Of a stretch of DNA of 39,227 bases, positions 25,301-34,626 are shown piece by piece. The position numbers and the translations under genes were made by a program. Numbering within the stretch: the stretch's first letter is position 1; each line of letters begins with the position of its first letter. Under the pieces are notes generated by a model. The model was not told the origin of the DNA. It was given only the letters and a program-made list of their open reading frames with translations, and ran no database searches. The stretch lies in NCBI GenBank assembly GCA_002633005.1, contig NMRA01000067.1:689025-728251 (forward strand), given 5' to 3'. Origin of the DNA: Phoronis australis (lineage: Eukaryota; Phoronida; Phoronidae).

Positions 25301-27085
25301 CAATTCTCGCCGTTGCTTCCCAGACACTCATTGAAAATCAACATTCGTGTTTTTACCAATTTAAATACTCTTAAAATACCCTGCAGCGGATTTCGCACAA
25401 CAACACAGCATTCGGGATCTCATTGCGAAGCTTAGTGGGTTCGAGTCCTAACTACTACTGATTTCAGTGGAATTACTTTTCTCACCACTCTTTAGTATGT
25501 CCATTCAACCTACAACTGTAGAAACATGGGCTAAGCACATCTTTAATCATTTTAATCCAATCAGATCAAACTGGAATAATCCTCCAAGAAGGGATGGTTA
25601 GGTTTCATTGACCCCACGTTGACACTGAAAATGGACCGCATAAAATTTTTCTCTTTGTTTGCAGAGATGTGTTGAGTACGGAATAAACAGAGTGATCTTT
25701 TAATATTAAAAAAGTACAGTGGTACGGTTACATATTCGTTTAATTGGTAAAAAATAAATAACATAACTGAATCACTAATTTGACTTCTCCAGTAGGCAGG
25801 AATATTGTTCACCCACTTCTTTATCACAGCAGTCAGGTAGTCCATATAAATTTATCACTCCTTCTCCTCCAAATTAAATCATGTGTAAACATCCTGCAAT
25901 TCCAAAACTGTTGACAAACCGCCAGGACATTAAACTGTACCGTTACACACATTTAGAGGTGCAACAAAAAAATTAATCCTATGTCATGAAATATGTGTTG
26001 ATAAGCTGTGTTTGATGCAGACAAAAGGATCGCCATGTAAATCCCAAATCAAATATTCAAACAGACAGGATGTCTCGGAACACATGTTCAACACACCTGA
26101 CTTCACATAAATAAAAACATCGGCAAATCAAAAAGTAAATCAGGGTTCAGATTCAGCAGAAGAGCCAAAATGTTCCAGGTTTTGCAGGTTGACTTTGAAA
26201 AAGCATTAAAATGCCTGTGGTTGTTTCATGGTTTCAGTTAAACCAGTAGCAAGGGTTAAACCTTTTGCTTTTGCTTCAAGTTTCAAAAGTGAGAATTTTT
26301 AAAGTTCTAACCCTGAAAATTGCTTAGGTATTATGCCACTTTACTATTTATCCCATTAAAGTCTATTTCACAAATTTATTATTGCAGGGAACTGAAAAAT
26401 AGCGAAAGGCAATTAAAAGGCTTGCTTAAGTTAGGAGAATCCCCTCACATAGGTCCTTTTCACAAAAATGACTGATATCTTTACAAAGCTAAACTGGGTA
26501 TGAATAGCACTACATAAAATAAGCACAGTTTAGTCAAATTAAGATGAGGATCAGTGGATTCCTGTTGCAGCCATTTCATGTCAGTTCTTCATTTAGCCCC
26601 GTTTAGCTGGATGAAAAAGGAAACAAAATTAGACCTTTTACCCTTAAAAAATGGTCTCACAATATTTCTTACTGTGATTGCATTATGTTTCCTTAGCAAC
26701 CAGATCTTTGAACCATCAGCAACTCAAGAAAACGATCAGAGTTTATTGAGGTTGGACAATCCTAAAAAAATTGCGCGTGCACACATTGTATGTGGCTTGA
26801 GTTGTAACTTTTACAGTTGGCAAAGGAAATGGAATCCTATCATAGCAAGGAATATAACCAGACCAACTTTAATGAGAGCTTTCAATTTTTATCTAGCTAA
26901 ACACAGTGATAGGCACTGAGAGTTCAAACTGTATGAAAGCATAGTCTTTTATAGGAAAAAAGATAAAAATTTAAAATATCTCCAATTTTGAACACAACAC
27001 AGCAGAAATGGATAATAGTTTTTTTATTTTTAATGATTCCTTTTTTTACAAAATATACTTAGCACCAAAATTTTATAATTTTTTA
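22363..27085. other. Non-coding, no recognisable gene
   Basis: About 4.7 kb of AT-rich DNA. The longest frame (26554-26919, plus, about 121 codons) has one hydrophobic stretch but no recognised domain, and could be chance. TTCATAC recurs at about 24797, 24858, 24957 and 25049, with partly similar flanks, suggesting a decayed repeat. A lone GGTTCGAGTCC tRNA B-box match occurs at 25438 without a foldable tRNA around it. Confidence 0.45.
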
Positions 27086-27564
27086 AAATATTTAACTATA
27101 ACAGTTCCTGTAGACCGAACAACATTTAGAATAACCCAATCCATTCACAACTGACAATGTTGGAGGATCTTGGAAATCTAAGAAATTATCTTTGTCTGAA
27201 ATTGGTGAGATGATATCCTAGAGCCAGACTTAAGGGTACTAGCCAATATTTTGACAGGGGTGCAGCGGGTAAATTAGAATACCTACCCAACCAGACAGTA
27301 GACTGGAAAAAGGGACCCACTTATAAGGAAAAAGTCACCTTGTTCCAAAAATGCCACCCTTTTATAAAGGGTAATACCATGACCAAACCAAAACATCTCA
27401 TAGGAATTCTTAAACAGTTCAAGAGATTCCTGAAACAGACCAAGAAGAGTTAGCATGATGTCAAAAAATGAGTTAATCTGTTGCAAAAAAGTTTTAAAAA
27501 TAAAGGAAAATGAACGTTTTGTAAAGTTTGAAACTTCCAAATTGATCTCTGACAGAGGGAATTT
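27086..27564 (+). repeat. Direct duplication C, copy 1
   Basis: A 479-bp segment matching 27566-27872. It ends exactly at the N at 27565. It includes 171 bases (27133-27303) missing from copy 2. Elsewhere the copies are essentially identical over more than 250 bases. Confidence 0.92.
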
Positions 27565-27565
27565 N
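27565..27565. other. Undetermined base at contig join
   Basis: A single N at the junction of the two copies of duplication C, the third such coincidence in the window. Confidence 0.85.
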
Positions 27566-27872
27566 AAATATTTAACTATAACAGTTCCTGTAGACCGAAC
27601 AACATTGGAATGGAAAAAGGGACCCACTTATAAGGAAAAAGTCACCTTGTTCCAAAAATGCCACCCTTTTATAAAGGGTAATACCATGACCAAACCAAAA
27701 CATCTCATAGGAATTCTTAAACAGTTCAAGAGATTCCTGAAACAGACCAAGAAGAGTTAGCATGATGTCAAAAAATGAGTTAATCTGTTGCAAAAAAGTT
27801 TTAAAAATAAAGGAAAATGAACGTTTTGTAAAGTTTGAAACTTCCAAATTGATCTCTGACAGAGGGAATTTT
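27566..27872 (+). repeat. Direct duplication C, copy 2
   Basis: The 307-bp counterpart of 27086-27564, lacking the internal 171-bp segment. An open minus-strand frame of about 80 codons runs through both copies, with an acceptor-like signal (CTAAC followed by a pyrimidine tract and CAG). No protein family was recognised. Confidence 0.92.
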
Positions 27873-28656
27873 GTCCAAAACAGTGCCCTTCCTTAGGGAA
27901 ATTAAGTGTTGAAATTACCCTCCTGAAAAGCACATCCTATGTACCTCTTCTATTGGAGTACCCCCCAGTAATCCTAAATTCCTACAAACTTGCAGATTTA
28001 CAAAATGATGTAGGCTGCAGTTAAAAACATTTCGCAGAGTCACCAGCTTTGTATAAGCTTAGTTAGAGTGTTTATTTAGAGATCGACATATGTCCCGGAT
28101 AATAGATAAATGATACGTGCGTCGCAAGCTCGTTACCAGAGATGAAAGGAGACTGATGTAGGCGATATAAGGTCATTTATTATGACTAGTACAATTACAA
28201 TAAAATGAATACAGGTAAATAAGTATAATAGGTAATCTCTGGTAAGATGGGCAATAAAAAGCGCCNTGAAATTTAGACAACTGCAGAGGAAGTTATCTCA
28301 AAGTTCAATTTGGAATAATTAAATTGCTGTGTACTCTGATTTCAAAATAATCTTCTATCTGCAGACCTTGGTCTGCCTTTGTCTAGACATCACAGATAAC
28401 AGAACAAAACATTTTATCTATAAGGGTGGACGAAATGAAATTCATGGAAAAATTAAATGCCAGCAAGGAATTTAATGCTAAATTAATAAACATGTTTATC
28501 ACTTTCACAAAACTCTTTTAACTGAGATAAAAGTGATTGTTGCCTTGAATAGCATGTTGCAAGACTTGTTTAGAAATACTTTGGATATTTCAGTTTTCTC
28601 CACGACTTTATTAATTAAACAAGTGTTCCTGTTACTTTACAACACAGCCTCAAGCA
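27873..28656. other. Non-coding, with one isolated N
   Basis: No gene recognised. The single N at 28266 is the only one in the window without a visible flanking duplication. TTACCAGAGAT near 28134 and ATCTCTGGTAA near 28233 form an 11-base inverted repeat about 100 bases apart. A decayed LTR or MITE is possible but unsupported. Confidence 0.5.
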
Positions 28657-28832
28657 CACAACTGTTAACAATTAATGCCTTTGCATTGGCTGCACATGAT
28701 TCACTTCAACAGTTGTACCCGGTCAACCGGCTGAGGCATCTGATTGGTCTGTATGTCGGAAGACCTCACCGTGAACCAATCAGACGCCTTTAACCGGAGT
28801 GCAGCTCAGTAAGCATAATTTGACAGTTGTGC
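28657..28832. mobile_element. Foldback element with paired CCAAT boxes
   Basis: Left and right arms are inverted copies. The inner arm GCATCTGATTGGT ends at 28748 and pairs with ACCAATCAGACGC from 28775 (one mismatch). The homology extends outward through CCGG and GCTGCAC to CACAACTGT (left, 28657) and ACAGTTGTG (right, ending about 28831). The left arm carries extra sequence. The loop (28749-28774) is GC-richer than the surroundings. The element places two NF-Y-type CCAAT motifs in divergent orientation. It could be a MITE, a bidirectional promoter, or a MITE that carries promoter-like motifs. No target duplication is clear. Confidence 0.55.
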
Positions 28833-30110
28833 AAAATCAATAGCAATTTATGATCCCAAGGTTCATGATAGAGTTATAAATTAACCACGCTTTTTCAAAA
28901 ACTGAAACAAGAGAGTAGGTAGGTCTGTATAAATGGACATCAACATATAAATACTATATTTCTAAACACTTAAACTCATAGAACCTATCTTCTCTGTCTG
29001 AAAACTTATATAAAGAGGTGCTACATGACTAGATTCACTGTGACGGAAATGACGCCATTTTCCATATAATTATGTGATAATGGAGACATACTGGAAATCC
29101 ATTATTACCACATTCGGATTTCCTGAGAATGATTGAATTCAGCAAGACTCATGGAGTTTGAATGTGGAAAATAAGATTACAATAATATAATCGACGGTTT
29201 TAATTAAGATGCACAATTTGGTTGAAATATGTGATTTAAGATGTTTTAGGTTCCAGATGGTTAATGGTGACCCCTAAAAAGGTTACAGGGTCAGAAAATT
29301 GGAACCCATAATTTTTCAACAGTTTACACCCACATCAGCCAAAAACAAAAATAAATGTGAGCACACAAATCTTACAGAGGCGTATTTTATGACATTCCAT
29401 ACCACATTAAGAACCAAATACACGTTTGAGATGCTTCATACACCACTCTAGTAAAAACCAAACTCCCAGGGACTGAAAAAACAAGAGATGAAAAATCGCT
29501 CTCGCTGAATAATTCAACCATAAAAGCATTGAAGATAACTTTCTGGAAACTAGAATTATATTAGACAATCTACACACATCCTGTGGACACCGCGGTACAT
29601 TTTTCCGGACAGATAACCACTGATTTTTTCAGCAGACACTTGTGCCACCTATTATCTGGAAAAATCAACTACCCTAGCATTCAAACATATGAAAACTTGG
29701 GATCAGCAATCTGGTGTCCTTACAATGAAAATGTCAGTTTCAACCATGCAGTATGCACATGCATACTAAACTTCCATCTTGTAAGCAACAGTACTAGGGA
29801 CTGTCCTGTGGTGGCTCAACACAACAAACTTTGCCACCTAATGTTAAATCTGTATCTGCATTTCGTCTCTAACTTCAAGTGTGCCATGTGGACAAATTGC
29901 CATCAGAGACAAGAATGAAATGTTAGGACCAGTTTAGAAACAATTGAGCGAGCCAATCATCATGACGACCAAACTGAGAATTCCAATGCACCAATGCGGC
30001 TGGATAATGTAAAAACAAATCCTGCCAATTTCCACAGAAAGTTTACTCTCAAGAAATTCTCAGTCAAATAGTAACAAGCAGAGAACAAAAACCTCGTAAG
30101 ATACAGACAT
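28833..30110. other. Non-coding, no recognisable gene
   Basis: AT-rich sequence. A plus-strand frame at 29583-29918 (111 codons, non-ATG start) has no recognised motif. A small imperfect hairpin is at 29072-29113 (ATGTGATAATGGA against TCCATTATTACCACAT). Confidence 0.5.
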
Positions 30111-30752
30111 CAAGATTTTTATCTCAGGCTGCGCATACAAGATTTTTATGTGGGGCTGCACATACAAAATTAATGTCTAAGGCTGAATAAACAAGATTTT
30201 TACTCAGAGGCTGTACATACAAGATTTTTATCTGAGGCTGTGCATACATGATTTTTATCTCGGGCTGTACAGCATACAAGATTTTTTTCAGGCTGCGTAC
30301 ACTAGATTTTTATCAGAGACTGGGCATACAAGATTTTTATTTGAGGCTGTTCAAACATGATTTTTACTCCGAAGCTGTACATACAAGATTTTTTTATCTG
30401 AGGCTATGCACACAAGATTTTTATCTGAGGCTGTGCATACAAAATTTTTTCAGAGGATGTGTATACAAAGATTTTCATCCGAGGCTGTGCATCCAAGATT
30501 TTTATCTGAAGCTAAATTACAGGCTGTGCATACAAGATTTTTATCTGAGACTGTGCATGCAAAATTCTTAACTGAGGTTGCGCATTTTTATTTGAAGCTG
30601 TGTGTACTGATTTTGATTTGAGTGTGTGCATACAAGACTTTCATCTAAGGCTGTGGATACAAGATTTTTACACAAGGCCATGCATACAAGATTTTAATTT
30701 GAAGTTGCATATGCGAGATTTTAATCTGAGGCTGCACATACAAGTTAATTTT
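30111..30752 (+). repeat. 27-bp minisatellite, about 24 units
   Basis: Degenerate head-to-tail units of about 27 bp, each reading roughly CAAGATTTTTATCTGAGG followed by CTGTGCATA. I count 23-24 units, with some of 22-30 bases and one carrying an extra insertion. Because the consensus length is 9 codons, more than one plus-strand frame stays open (30248-30571, 30406-30621, 30600-30851), giving 9-residue periodic peptides such as IQDFYLRLC and HTRFLSEAV. These are products of repeat length, not evidence of a gene: there is no flanking gene structure and length errors interrupt the frames. Confidence 0.92.
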
Positions 30753-31157
30753 CAAAAACTCTATACTGTGTGCGTACCAGGTTTATGTACGTCAGTAGTA
30801 CTGAATAGTCTCAGACACTGTGACAGGGGTGCCAAAATGACCAATGCATGACTGAAATTCTCAAATTATGAAGAATGATATTCAATACATGCCAAATACA
30901 AGTACATGGAAAGTTATGGAATGTTTGTATTGCGGGCAGAAAATCTTGTCTAGAGAATTCCTTCACATGCTGCAGAGTGTGGAGACAGATAATTGCAAAA
31001 ATATATCTAATCTCAACAATTACTGGCGACTTGGCTTCAGAAAGCAATGTCATTAATAACCAGTCTTCAATAAGTAATACCATTGGCAATGAAGCGATAT
31101 CAATTTTCTAAGCAAAGCCTGTAATCATCCATATTGGTCATTCATCAGTGAATAGAC
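30753..31157. other. Non-coding, no recognisable gene
   Basis: Short overlapping frames on both strands (30811-31089 minus, 30868-31056 and 30875-31111 plus) with no recognised motif. Confidence 0.5.
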
Positions 31158-31403
31158 ATGACACCAGCAGTGACAAAAAGACCAGCATTGGGTGTCACAA
31201 GAAGGTATGTGCAACCTGGGAAATCAGAGGAGATCCACTCACGTCACCCTAGGAATGATAAGTGGGCTGGTGGAACAGACAGAATTCGTTACACACAAAC
31301 AAGTGCGAGAACTGACACCTTTTGGAGGGAGAGAGAAACTATATGCCTGTGACCTCTGTCTGAGCAATTTCAGTATCTTATGCATGTGGGTCACAATAAT
31401 AAG
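31158..31403 (+). pseudogene. Possible zinc-finger-like exon remnant
   Basis: Base composition is less AT-biased than the surroundings and two plus-strand frames stay open. One contains GREKLYACDLCLSNFS (first Cys codon at 31348), which resembles the linker and C-x2-C half of a C2H2 zinc finger. The expected His pair does not follow in frame; a HVGH string lies in another frame. A good donor-like AAG|GTATGT occurs at 31204. The MITE at 31406 begins immediately downstream and would interrupt any coding sequence. This could equally be chance. No gene name can be given. Confidence 0.2.
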
Positions 31404-31405
31404 TA

Positions 31406-31650
31406 CCGTAAACTCGCGGGTCAACACCCATGCCTGTGTAATCGCCCATCCCCGACTTTTGGCCAATTTTCGGTTTTTAGCGCCCACTACTCGAGTAGTC
31501 TCCCATCCCCTACTTTGGGCAAATTTCCCCTAAGTGCCTACCTCTTGGCTAATCGCAAAACCCCGACTTTTGGCCAATTGTTCACTTCAAGCACCCTCTG
31601 CCAAAGGTTCCCCATTTAAGCGCCCAGGGTGTTAACCCGCGAGTTTACGG
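31406..31650. mobile_element. TA-flanked MITE with 24-bp TIRs, 245 bp
   Basis: Terminal inverted repeats CCGTAAACTCGCGGGT plus AACACCC match over 24 bases with one mismatch. TA is present on both sides (31404-31405 and 31651-31652), as in Tc1/mariner-type insertions. The interior is GC-richer than the region and has three related sub-blocks around CCCGACTTTTGGCCAATT or its variants. A perfect 14-base palindrome, ACTACTCGAGTAGT, lies at 31486-31499. No transposase is encoded. The short frames crossing it are not genes. Confidence 0.88.
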
Positions 31651-31652
31651 TA

Positions 31653-32600
31653 AAATAACCTTCTATCACGACCCAGCTCACAACCTGCTTTGCATTGCTA
31701 GTACAGTAAAAAGTCACCATTTTTATGACACAATATGGTAGACTATATTAATTTTTTTCATCTAGGATAAGTACCATCAAATATATTTTTAGTTATGCAC
31801 CACAGCTCACAAGCAGACGATGATATAAGAGATTATGGGCATTCAAAATAATGCTACAAGCATTTGAAGTTGAACAAAGACCACACTTGCAATGATTTCT
31901 ATGATATTTTACCGAAATTCTGCATAAAAACCAACTACTGTACATTTCATTTTATCACTCACATGCCCGTTTCAAAATGTCTCTTAAAAATTGTGAAGTT
32001 TTACTTCACTGGACAACAAATGGGCTGTTCACTTAACTTCAACGCCTAGACTGTGACCAGGCACCCATTAGGCTACTATCCATAAACCCTCGGTCTGTGG
32101 CAAAGTGTTATCAGTTGTAATTTTTAAACATTTCATAAGCTTTTAGGTAGCTCAGCGACTTTCCCATGGGACTTTATACAAATCTACTCTGGCTCAAGAC
32201 TGGTGACTAAATCACAAAGTGGTCCCAAGAAGTGTGACCTGATGCCAGGATACGAGTGTGCTATCCTTTTTTAAAACACAATTATTTCCACTCTCTGGCA
32301 CTGGTAGGACTCAGTTATTTTTCCGCCCTACCTATATGCTAAGTAGGTGAAGATTCATCAGATGACATATTAAAACAAAAACTGTTTCCGTGGTAGTGTT
32401 TTGTCATTTTCGTAGAAAATAATGAAGTTCAATCAAATCCCCAGAGCCCCCAGGCCAGGGATCTGCAACAGGATTAATAAGACTACAAGTCTTTACACTA
32501 GCAAGCTTTACGGCACTAAATAGGAAACATTCGACACAAGTCCTAAGTTTGCTAACCTCAAAGGGAATACACTGCTGTTTAGCTGTCAAAGTTGAATTCT
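31653..32600. other. Non-coding, no recognisable gene
   Basis: AT-rich spacer between two MITEs. Frames at 31864-32049 and 32404-32589 are unrecognised. Confidence 0.5.
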
Positions 32601-32604
32601 TTAA

Positions 32605-32951
32605 AGGATACTAAACCCCGTTTTGATGATTTCAACCAATCCTCATTCTGTCACCTGCTTGTGCATCATTGGTGTAGGCAGGAATCAACTAAAAAGTCAT
32701 AGTCCCTATGTCATAGATTGGACATCATGATCCTTCAGGTAGGTAGTCTTTCCCACAGTTACTGGGTAACTCACTAAAAACATAGTAGGTCATGATGCTT
32801 GTTGTCCATTTAGTAGAATTTGAAAGAAGTTTTTAAATTTTCCTCCAAACATCTGAGGGCTGTCAAGGGTTACAGAGCATTATTTTGTTTCAGAGAACTC
32901 GAAGGGAAAGTCATTTTTAGAGTCGGTAATAGGCCAACCCGGTTTATCCTT
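32605..32951. mobile_element. TTAA-flanked MITE, 347 bp
   Basis: The left end reads AGGATACTAAACCCCG after TTAA (32601-32604). The right end, inverted, reads AAGGATAAACCGGG before TTAA (32952-32955). The ends match with small gaps. A subterminal inverted pair, TTGGACATCATGATCC and GGTCATGATG...TTGTCC, lies inside. TTAA target duplications are known for piggyBac and Kolobok elements. No coding capacity. It lies 383 bp upstream of a THAP-bearing TTAA element, but the termini differ, so a shared mobilising enzyme is only a guess. Confidence 0.6.
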
Positions 32952-33072
32952 TTAACAGAAGAGCTTTAGGATTTAAAAACATCGCCACACTTAAGTCTGA
33001 TCCTTAAATTGCTGTCAAATGAGCCGGTAACTCAAGTGGCAGACAATGGATATATGCGCCATTCGCCAATTC

Positions 33073-33203
33073 CATGGGCGGTGCAGCACTGAAAAAAGTG
33101 GGGGGCTATAGCCCCCTGTGGTGCACCGCCCATAAACCATCGGCGGCGCGGCACTGAAAAAATGGAGCTGTAGCCCCGAGCCCCCTACGGTGCGCCGCCC
33201 ATG
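33073..33203. mobile_element. Dimeric hairpin MITE, copy 1, TSD AATTC
   Basis: A 131-bp GC-rich block flanked by perfect AATTC repeats (33068-33072 and 33204-33208). The termini are inverted: CATGGGCGGTGC and GCGCCGCCCATG. The body is a tandem dimer of a unit of about 61-67 bp, each running GGCGG..GC..GCACTGAAAAAA, then a G-run/CTATAGC/C-run, then GGTGC.CCGCCCAT, so each unit is itself a hairpin. The first unit contains a perfect 16-base palindrome, GGGGGCTATAGCCCCC. No coding capacity. Five-base duplications occur in several DNA transposon groups (Transib among them), but these ends do not match one I recognise. Confidence 0.88.
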
Positions 33204-33337
33204 AATTCATAATTAAAGGGTTGGTCAACCTGGAGCTTTAAACTCTGAAACATTTTTCTTGAGTTGATGATGTCTTTGATGTTCTTATCAAAATCTGTCA
33301 CCCACTGTAAGGAATTTTATGAACAGAAGTGGCTTAA
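33204..33337. other. Spacer with lone TTAA-type end
   Basis: A TTAAAGGGTTGGTCAACC string near 33213 resembles the end of a TTAA-type MITE and contains a small palindrome. No matching opposite end was found nearby, so it may be an orphan transposon end. Confidence 0.3.
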
Positions 33338-33556
33338 AGAGTTCCCACCGACCCTGGGTCTCAAAAAATTTTATTAATACATCTTAAGAGATCTAGTAGC
33401 CTTTAGTACACCAGTTGCCAAGAAATAAGCCAAAAAAATAGTTTTCTGTTAACAGGCTCAATTGTACGTAATGGGTGGAAGACCATCTCCGCCATTGTTG
33501 CTTTTACTAGTTCGATATTGAGGAGTTGTGAGGAAAGTCTGCGGAGAGCCATCTAT

Positions 33557-33852
33557 ATGAAAAGGTGCGTTTGTGGAGTCTGTAATAACAGCCACTTTTC
33601 CCAAGAACGTGTCTGCGTTCAAATTTCCTAAAGATGTGAAAGTTGTACAGAAATGGCATCGCGGTTTGTGTGCCGTACGAGAGTGTGGAATGTCAGTGTG
33701 GAACATGCAATTTGGTCGGGAGCCACACTTAGTTCGGCACATTGCAAGGAACAGTGAACCAAACACAAAAGTGGCGTTACGATGAAGGACTCGCCAGTTT
33801 GTAAGTGTGTTTGCAAATTTTATAAATAATGAACAAACTTCTTCCATTCTAG
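33557..33852 (+). pseudogene. THAP-domain transposase 5' fragment, frameshifted
   Basis: An ATG at 33557 opens MKRCVCGVCNNS, where the two Cys form the C-x4-C half of a THAP zinc finger just after the start Met, as is usual. After a frameshift near 33590, SAFKFPKDVKVVQKW (about 33612-33656) matches the FxFPxD...W core of THAP domains. After another frame change, VCRTRVWNVS and SSAHCKEQ resemble the region before and at the C-x2-H half, but the canonical Cys-x2-His is lost (Ser at the Cys position). A third frame gives TQKWRYDEGLAS, a plausible C-terminal extension. A strong donor, GTAAGT, at 33801 and an acceptor, TTCTTCCATTCTAG, ending at 33852 would define a 52-bp intron. With at least three frame changes this is a dead copy. 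The domain normally binds transposon-end DNA. Confidence 0.6.
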
Positions 33853-33975
33853 GACTAGTGATGCTAGGCCCAGATTGAGTGCTACGACACGTAGGCTTCT
33901 GAACTGTGTTTACCGGGCTTTCCATCATGGCAGTAGTGAATACCAGGTTTACTGTGGTTGTTGTCAAAGATTATT

Positions 33976-34061
33976 AAGTGTCTATTTTGTGAATATTCCT
34001 GGACCACTACTTGGTTTTAAGTGTCTATTTTGTGAATATTCCCGTACCACTCCTTGGTTCA
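33976..34061 (+). repeat. 43-bp tandem duplication
   Basis: Two adjacent 43-base units, each with AAGTGTCTATTTTGTGAATA, differ at a few positions near their ends. They lie inside the THAP-bearing element. The unit is not a multiple of three, so it would shift a reading frame. Confidence 0.85.
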
Positions 34062-34164
34062 GTTGGTTGTGACTCACATAGTGTCTGCGACAATTCTCGA
34101 GCAAGTGGGTCGAGTTCATATGCCCTCAAAGCCGACAAAAGTTTGCTAAGTGGGAACTTGATGC

Positions 34165-34258
34165 CTGATTCTTCTAGTGAGAGTGTGATTCCCGTATCAA
34201 CTCTCCTCAGTCTGATTCTTCTAGTGAGAGTGTGATTCCCGTATCAACTCTCCTCTGT
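34165..34258 (+). repeat. 47-bp tandem duplication
   Basis: Two nearly identical 47-base units starting CTGATTCTTCTAGTGAGAG lie inside the same transposon relic. One frame reads a Ser-rich peptide (DSSSESVIPVSTLL), possibly a former linker after the THAP domain. The unit length is not a multiple of three, so the duplication also breaks the frame. Confidence 0.85.
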
Positions 34259-34626
34259 CTGTATACCGGTAGTAGTTGTCCAGCAGTTCTCGCTCAAAAT
34301 TGTCCTCATTTTCTGGTGGTTGCTGTGTACAATGTATCATTGTAATTGATTACCATTAGTGACTAAACGTTTACCACCCTTAACATCATTTGGCAAAATT
34401 AAAAAATCCAGGACTATTTGGCATAAAAACTTCTCAAAGTTAGATTTTATGGTATTCATTTCATATTAGCTAACTGAAACCTCAAAACTAAGAAAATGCG
34501 TGGTGGGAACTCTTTAAGGTTATGAAAGACTTCATCAACAAGTACGTGTATTCAACCAAAAAGTAACAAAATTGTAGACTTTAACTTTGATAAAAAATTA
34601 ATTGTCTTCTGAAAGCAGAGAGCCTT

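Larger units (their letters stand above)
33338..34513 (+). mobile_element. Kolobok-like TTAA transposon relic with THAP
   Basis: This 1176-bp element has terminal inverted repeats AGAGTTCCCACC / GGTGGGAACTCT, each preceded or followed by TTAA (33334-33337 and 34514-34517). Including TTAA and one outer base, 17 bases match perfectly. Inside is a broken THAP-domain coding region (33557 onward) with a plausible short intron. THAP zinc-finger domains plus TTAA target duplications are known together in Kolobok transposases; piggyBac shares TTAA but not THAP. Only the DNA-binding N-terminal part is recognisable and the catalytic domain is absent, so the copy is internally deleted and non-autonomous. 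A 169-codon minus-strand frame (33458-33967) is the antisense shadow. Confidence 0.72.

Noticed and set aside
25386-25460. Possible tRNA gene at the GGTTCGAGTCC B box
   Set aside because: There is no A box at the right distance and no cloverleaf; the T-arm pairing is imperfect. At most a decayed tRNA-derived SINE.
26554-26919. 121-codon plus-strand frame
   Set aside because: The start is not ATG at the listed position, there is no domain or splice context, and the length is compatible with chance over 39 kb in six frames.
27340-27872. Minus-strand exon candidate with CTAAC, pyrimidine tract and CAG acceptor in both copies of duplication C
   Set aside because: No recognisable protein. Its presence in both copies is explained by their near identity, and AT-rich DNA produces such signals often.
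28020-28250. Possible solo LTR (palindromic GACATATGTC, AATAAA-like strings and a distant inverted pair)
   Set aside because: No TG...CA ends with target duplication, no primer-binding site and no second LTR could be shown.
28266-28266. Fourth N as another haplotype join
   Set aside because: I compared about 100 bases on each side and saw no duplicated sequence, so it may be a simple gap or ambiguous base.
30248-30851. Plus-strand frames of 67-107 codons with periodic sequence
   Set aside because: They come from a minisatellite whose unit length is a multiple of three. No gene structure flanks them.
33458-33967. 169-codon minus-strand frame, the longest in the window
   Set aside because: It lies antisense to the THAP remnant inside the TTAA element and has no domain of its own. 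The opposite strand explains the region better.
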